Shown here: piece by piece, positions 60,266 to 64,000 of the stretch | How the letters are laid out: each line of letters starts with the position of its first letter | How positions within the stretch are numbered: the first letter of the stretch is position 1 | Source: DIGJ01 sp041821315 | GTDB taxonomy: Bacteria > Bacillota > Clostridia > Lachnospirales > Lachnospiraceae | Direction: 5' to 3' | Length of the DNA stretch: 64,000 nt | Assembly (NCBI GenBank): GCA_041821315.1 | Contig: JBGUEO010000005.1 | Coordinates: 104,824-168,823, forward strand | The notes under the pieces: model-generated | Told to the model about the DNA's origin: nothing | The model's database searches: none | What the model saw: only the letters and a program-made list of their open reading frames with translations | Program-made: the position numbers and the translations under genes

Positions 60266-60871
60266 TTATAAATTCGCAAAATTTTCAAGAATTCTAAGTC
60301 CAACTTCACTACTTTTTTCTGGATGAAATTGACATGCAAAAATATTATTTTTCTCAATTGCCGCATGAATATTGGTCGAATAATTTGTAGTTGCCGCAAC
60401 TACACCTTCATCCTCTGCAGTTAAATAATACGAATGGACAAAATAAACATAGGAATTTTCTTCAATCCCTTGAAATAACTTTGTTCCTGGTTTTATCGAC
60501 AAGGAATTCCATCCCATATGTGGAATCTTTAATCCGTCTTTTGATGGTATCTTCGTTATCTTCCCTTTTAAAATTGAAAGTCCCTCTATTCCTTTAGATT
60601 CCTCACTTGACTCAAATAACAACTGTAATCCCAAACAAATACCGAAAAAAGGTGTACCTTTATCGGCCACCTTCTTTAGTGTATCTACTAAATTATATCG
60701 ATGTAGTTTTTCCATAGAATCACCAAAAGATCCAACTCCTGGTAATATAACTTTGTCTGCTTTTAAAATTTCTTCTGCATCACGAGTCACTAATACATTC
60801 TGTCCTAATGATTCCAATGCTTTTTCTACGCTTTTTAGATTCCCTGCGTCATAATCGACGATCACTATCAT
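60266..60871 (-). CDS. hisH: Imidazole glycerol phosphate synthase, glutamine amidotransferase subunit
   Basis: A 201-residue class I amidotransferase releasing ammonia for HisF. The oxyanion and nucleophile motif is GICLGLQLLF with Cys; the His-Glu pair is in FACQFHPEKSSEVG. AGGAGG 7 nt before the ATG. It starts 11 nt after the acidic membrane protein gene. Confidence 0.96.
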   Translation of the reverse strand: MIVIVDYDAGNLKSVEKALESLGQNVLVTRDAEEILKADKVILPGVGSFGDSMEKLHRYNLVDTLKKVADKGTPFFGICLGLQLLFESSEESKGIEGLSILKGKITKIPSKDGLKIPHMGWNSLSIKPGTKLFQGIEENSYVYFVHSYYLTAEDEGVVAATTNYSTNIHAAIEKNNIFACQFHPEKSSEVGLRILENFANL

Positions 60872-60882
60872 ATGTTATCCTC

Positions 60883-62649
60883 CTAATTAATCGATGCGGC
60901 TTTAATCACTTTCTGGCTATATTTTTCTTGACTATCACTATGAATAATACTATACGAATCCATTTCAGTCAGTTCAAATATAGAATTAAGTTCTGCTAAA
61001 ATTTGAGTTCGAACAAAATCCAAATCACTCTTAATGCCTAATTCCTTTGCAATACTTATATATTCATCATATCTTTGAAGACCTTTTAACAAGGAATCTA
61101 AGGCTTCAGGATACATTTCCATATTATAATAGTTATTATAAGAATTTAACTGTTTATTTACAAACATAACCGTCATTATTTTATCATACATTTCATGATC
61201 TTTTTCTTTTATTTCAATACCACTTACTTCGTCATACGCATTATTATATTTTTGTATTCCAAAATATTTTGTTGCATTCTTAATGCTCTGTGCATAAGAG
61301 AAACTATCGGTACCAAGAATAATGCAAGCTGCAATAATACCAAAAAGCATGAATACAATCGTAGCACCCATTCGATTGATTCTTCCTTCTTCCTCTTCTA
61401 CAACAACCTTTATTTTCTTTTCTTTTTTAGATTGTGCTTTTTCTTTTTTTTCTGCTAACTTTTGTGCTTTTATCTCAGCCGCTTTGCTGGCTTTTTCCTT
61501 TTTTATTTCATCTTGTTCTTTCTTTATTAAAGCTTTTTCCGCTTTTATTTGATCCTTTGTCTTTTGAGGCTTTATGATTGGATTTCCATCTTCATCCAAC
61601 GGTTCTTTGGACTCATTTTGCTTTCGTGCTTTCTCATCATGAATATTTCCAAATAAACGTTTGAAAAAACCGATTTTTCTAGGTTTTGATTCTAAAACCT
61701 CTTCCACGGAATCTTTCAATAAATTTTCTTCTATTTCCAACCCTTCTTGGCTTTCAGTATTTTGAAATTCTTCATCCAATAATGGCATTGAAAATATATC
61801 TTCTTGTTCGTTTTCTGACGAATTATCTTCGGCAAACATATCTAAGTTATCAAGAGCATCTGGATTTGAAGCTTCTGATTCTAATAATCCAAGCAAGTCT
61901 TCAACATCTGCCATAGGGTCATTTTGATTATCTTCCTCTATTTCTTCTTCACTTTTATCTTGTTCATCAAGCGTTTCTTCATTTGTACTCGATTCATCAG
62001 AAAGTAATGATTCCATCAAATTATCTTCAAATAAACTCTTCTCTTCATTTGCATCTTCCTGTTGATTAAACGGTTCGATATTTTCAGTGGTCTCTTCTTC
62101 CGACAAATCCTGACTACTTGATTGTTCTTCTTTGACTATAGGTTCTTTTTCTTCGAAGAGATTCTCTTTTATCAAATCTTTTGATTCTTCTACCAAATCT
62201 TGTGATTCCTCTACCTGTTCCTGTGGCTCTTCTACCGTGTCTTTCAACTCTAGAAGAGAAGATTCAACATCTGTCTCTATCATTGGATCTATTTCTTCCT
62301 TTTGAGTATCTACGGGCATTATAACGGATGAATCCGCATCATTTTTTAACATTTGATCCGTAACTCCCAGCTTAATACTATTAAATTCTTGCTCCATTCG
62401 CATGGATACATCATCAAAATCTTCAAACTCGTCAATATTATCTAGTTCATCAAAACTAAAATCATCTTCCAAATCAAATAATGCATCTTCATCTATATCA
62501 CTCATATTAATTTCTTCTAGATCTTTTTCATTTATTTGAAAAGAATTAGCATCATTATTTAACATAGTATTTAAACTATCTGAACTATCTGAACTAGATG
62601 ACACATGTTCAAGTAAACTATCTAAGTAAGACTCATCTTTGTGTTCCAT
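60883..62649 (-). CDS. Large acidic single-pass membrane protein, function unknown
   Basis: A 588-residue protein. Residues 1-310 are extremely Glu/Asp/Ser-rich and probably disordered; 330-420 are Lys/Glu-rich with coiled-coil character; one membrane helix lies at about 427-447. The C-terminal 140 residues are helical and include two degenerate repeat-like segments (MYPEALDSLLKGLQRYDEYI). A cytoplasmic acidic N-terminus is likely. I recognise no family. AGGAG 10 nt before ATG 62649 sets the start. First gene of a unit with hisH-hisF-ung. Confidence 0.7.
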   Translation of the reverse strand: MEHKDESYLDSLLEHVSSSSDSSDSLNTMLNNDANSFQINEKDLEEINMSDIDEDALFDLEDDFSFDELDNIDEFEDFDDVSMRMEQEFNSIKLGVTDQMLKNDADSSVIMPVDTQKEEIDPMIETDVESSLLELKDTVEEPQEQVEESQDLVEESKDLIKENLFEEKEPIVKEEQSSSQDLSEEETTENIEPFNQQEDANEEKSLFEDNLMESLLSDESSTNEETLDEQDKSEEEIEEDNQNDPMADVEDLLGLLESEASNPDALDNLDMFAEDNSSENEQEDIFSMPLLDEEFQNTESQEGLEIEENLLKDSVEEVLESKPRKIGFFKRLFGNIHDEKARKQNESKEPLDEDGNPIIKPQKTKDQIKAEKALIKKEQDEIKKEKASKAAEIKAQKLAEKKEKAQSKKEKKIKVVVEEEEGRINRMGATIVFMLFGIIAACIILGTDSFSYAQSIKNATKYFGIQKYNNAYDEVSGIEIKEKDHEMYDKIMTVMFVNKQLNSYNNYYNMEMYPEALDSLLKGLQRYDEYISIAKELGIKSDLDFVRTQILAELNSIFELTEMDSYSIIHSDSQEKYSQKVIKAASIN

Positions 62650-62685
62650 AATAACACTTCTCCTTTTGTATAATATATTCACTCT

Positions 62686-62714
62686 ATTCTAACATAATCA
62701 ATACCGATTAACAA
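62686..62714 (-). promoter_or_regulatory. Promoter for the acidic protein-hisHF-ung unit
   Basis: TTGTTA (62709-62714), 17-nt spacer, TAGAAT (62686-62691). Confidence 0.65.
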
Positions 62715-62781
62715 GTAATTGATTTGCAAATGAGTGCAACTATTTGTTGATTTACTTCCTATTCAAATTTCATTAATGACA

Positions 62782-62821
62782 CAAAAAAAACACTTCAATT
62801 TTTTTTAAATGAAGTGTTTTT
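62782..62821 (-). terminator. Terminator after cheV
   Basis: A 12-bp AT-rich stem (62810-62821 with 62786-62797), 12-nt loop, T-rich tail merging with the stem on the minus strand. It lies 8 nt after the stop codon. Confidence 0.82.
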
Positions 62822-62828
62822 CATCATT

Positions 62829-63737
62829 TTACTTATCTGTTCCAAGTAATTTGTCAATTGCTTGTACTAAAGAACCAATTTCTGGTTTTGATAATTGTGC
62901 ATCAACACCCAAAGATTCTCCTTTTCTTCTCATTTCCTCATTTACTAAGGAAGAGAAAATAATTACAGGAACTTTTCCAATGATTTCATCAGTTTTAATT
63001 AGTTTTGCCAAACGATGACCGTCCATTTGTGGCATTTCAATATCTGTAATGACACAAGCTACTTTTTCTGAAAAATTCCCAGAATCTTTATATTCCGATA
63101 ATTTATTCCAGGCTTCTAATCCATTATTGCACAATGTCAAATTATTATATCCAGCTTTCGATAGACAATCGGATATTAATCTTATTAATAATTGGGAATC
63201 TTCAGCAATTAATATTGGCAAATTATTTCTTTGGCGCACTCCTAGATGATCAATATCGGAAGTTTTAAGTCCTGTTTCTGGGCTAATATCAGACACAATT
63301 TTCTCAAAATCCAAAATAACAATTAATTTTTTCTCTAAGCGAATAATTCCAGTTGCCACACCAGTTTCTCCCGTATTAATGGTTGCATCCGGCTTCGCAA
63401 TATCAGCCCATGAAACTCGATGAATACCAATTACCCCATGAACATGAAATGCTGTGTTTAATTTATTGAAATTAGTCACAATAAACATATCAATTTTCTT
63501 ATCACCAACAGTTGTAAGGTTCAAACATTTTTCAAGATTGACCACAGAAATAATTTCATCTCTTGGCATAAAAATCCCCTCAATGGATGGATGTGCATTG
63601 GGAATTGGAGTAGGCTGTTGATAAGGTAATATTTCTTTTATTTTAGCTACATTAATACCATAATAATTATTTCCAACTTTAAACTCAAGGATCTCTAGTT
63701 CATTCGTTCCACTCTCTAATAAGATACCTGTTTCCAT
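62829..63737 (-). CDS. cheV: Chemotaxis coupling/adaptation protein CheV
   Basis: A 302-residue fusion of a CheW domain (residues 12-155, ELEILEFKVGNNYYGINVAKI, INVAK...) and a receiver domain (about 172-302) with Glu179-Asp180, phospho-acceptor Asp232 (CVITDIEMPQMDG) and the SKPEI lysine. It couples chemoreceptors to CheA and adapts by phosphorylation. GGAGGTATAGAT precedes ATG 63737, setting the start. Monocistronic; no other chemotaxis genes are in the window. Confidence 0.95.
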   Translation of the reverse strand: METGILLESGTNELEILEFKVGNNYYGINVAKIKEILPYQQPTPIPNAHPSIEGIFMPRDEIISVVNLEKCLNLTTVGDKKIDMFIVTNFNKLNTAFHVHGVIGIHRVSWADIAKPDATINTGETGVATGIIRLEKKLIVILDFEKIVSDISPETGLKTSDIDHLGVRQRNNLPILIAEDSQLLIRLISDCLSKAGYNNLTLCNNGLEAWNKLSEYKDSGNFSEKVACVITDIEMPQMDGHRLAKLIKTDEIIGKVPVIIFSSLVNEEMRRKGESLGVDAQLSKPEIGSLVQAIDKLLGTDK

Positions 63738-63788
63738 ATCTATACCTCCAGTACATTCAAATATCATTAAATTCATTCGTATATATGT

Positions 63789-63817
63789 ATTATAGTATAT
63801 TTTTTTTAGAAATACAA
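63789..63817 (-). promoter_or_regulatory. Promoter for cheV
   Basis: TTGTAT (63812-63817), 17-nt spacer, TATAAT (63789-63794). Confidence 0.75.
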
Positions 63818-63890
63818 ACTATATTCGCAAAAAATCCATTTTTTCGAGAAAAAGTTAGAAATTAATGAATATTTACAATTCAATAGATTT

Positions 63891-63920
63891 AAAAAAGAGA
63901 TAAAAGAATTCTTTTATCTC
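63891..63920 (-). terminator. Terminator for the gene entering at the right edge
   Basis: Perfect 24-bp palindrome centred on GAATTC (63897-63920), stem GAGATAAAAG, followed by TTTTTT on the minus strand. Confidence 0.82.
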
Positions 63921-63953
63921 AAATTAATATCATAATCAATGATATCTTCAAAA

Positions 63954-64000
63954 CTACACATTGTCGAGAACTGTTACCAGTTCTCTCATCCATTCGTTTT
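63954..64000 (-). CDS. C-terminal end of an unidentified gene (partial)
   Basis: The last 14 codons of a frame that enters from the right edge and stops at TAG (63954-63956), reading NEWMRELVTVLDNV. Codon use looks natural, and a terminator follows 33 nt later. Another frame is also open to the edge (ending near 63921), so this assignment is provisional. Confidence 0.4.
   Translation of the reverse strand, partial: NEWMRELVTVLDNV

Noticed and set aside
61900..62300. Repetitive acidic region as a tandem DNA repeat
   Set aside because: The Glu/Ser-rich coding sequence is low-complexity, but no fixed-length repeat unit is present.
1..64000. CRISPR arrays, insertion sequences, prophage, rRNA and large riboswitches
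   Set aside because: No regularly spaced repeats, transposase or integrase frames, phage structural genes, or recognisable riboswitch leaders were found on reading both strands.

Overview
The window is about 64 kb of AT-rich DNA from the core chromosome of a low-GC Gram-positive anaerobe. It looks like an endospore-forming, motile member of the Lachnospiraceae or a related clostridial group; this is inferred from gene content and no database search was run. Anaerobic markers are a flavodiiron protein with high-molecular-weight rubredoxin, a double-cubane-cluster reductase with its activase, and Pta-AckA acetate fermentation. Spore markers are an alpha/beta SASP, YlbJ, GerW, a SpoVK-like AAA ATPase and a LysM protein behind a sigma-E-like promoter. 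CheV points to chemotaxis. I see no insertion sequence, prophage, CRISPR array or rRNA. No stretch longer than about 300 bases lacks an explanation: the only long one, 42824-43188, holds a 45-residue membrane protein gene, a promoter and a terminator.

Layout. 1-8.9 kb, minus strand: a probable eight-gene operon (small zinc-finger membrane protein, polA, coaE, an FtsA-like protein with a long C-terminal extension, walJ, ACT/UPF0237, UPF0210, pepD, which is cut by the window edge). 9-13.6 kb: a two-gene oxygen-defence operon behind a near-consensus promoter and an operator-like palindrome, tRNA-Leu(CAA), DegV, a Crp/Fnr regulator and a cyclophilin. 13.8-24.6 kb, minus: a ten-gene cell-envelope and recombination group (nudix, PBP/SEDS pair, U32 protein, zapA, ruvBA, a small zinc-ribbon protein, cardiolipin synthase, CmpB-like membrane protein). 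24.7-36.4 kb: yprB, rpmF-DUF177, ackA-pta, DegV, activase-DUF3343-double-cubane reductase, then tmcAL-ylbJ on the plus strand convergent with a coiled-coil protein-coaD-rsmD group.

36.6-43.9 kb: SASP, SpoVK-like ATPase, recG, DAK2 and Asp23 proteins, rpmB and gerW. 43.9-51 kb: DUF2953, two unrecognised genes, a very large two-domain GT-C glycosyltransferase, a derlin/rhomboid-like protein with a zinc ribbon, and the LysM protein. 51.1-55.4 kb, plus: a 1409-residue activase/dehydratase-type protein with an unusual leader. 55.4-64 kb: an exported DUF2202 protein, a two-component system, DUF6132, ung-hisF-hisH with a large acidic membrane protein, cheV, and the last codons of one more gene.

The most unusual items are: (1) the leader at 51079-51138, where a strong Shine-Dalgarno lies 36 nt from the start codon but a hairpin could reduce that to 8 nt; (2) an intrinsic terminator inside the double-cubane reductase operon, just before its activase gene; (3) three 11-bp-phased direct repeats at the DUF2202 promoter next to an OmpR-family two-component system; (4) the FtsA-like protein with putative beta-grasp repeats; (5) the GT-C/beta-sandwich/GT39 fusion; (6) the pseudo-rhomboid with zinc ribbon; and (7) the conserved-looking unknown genes beside gerW.
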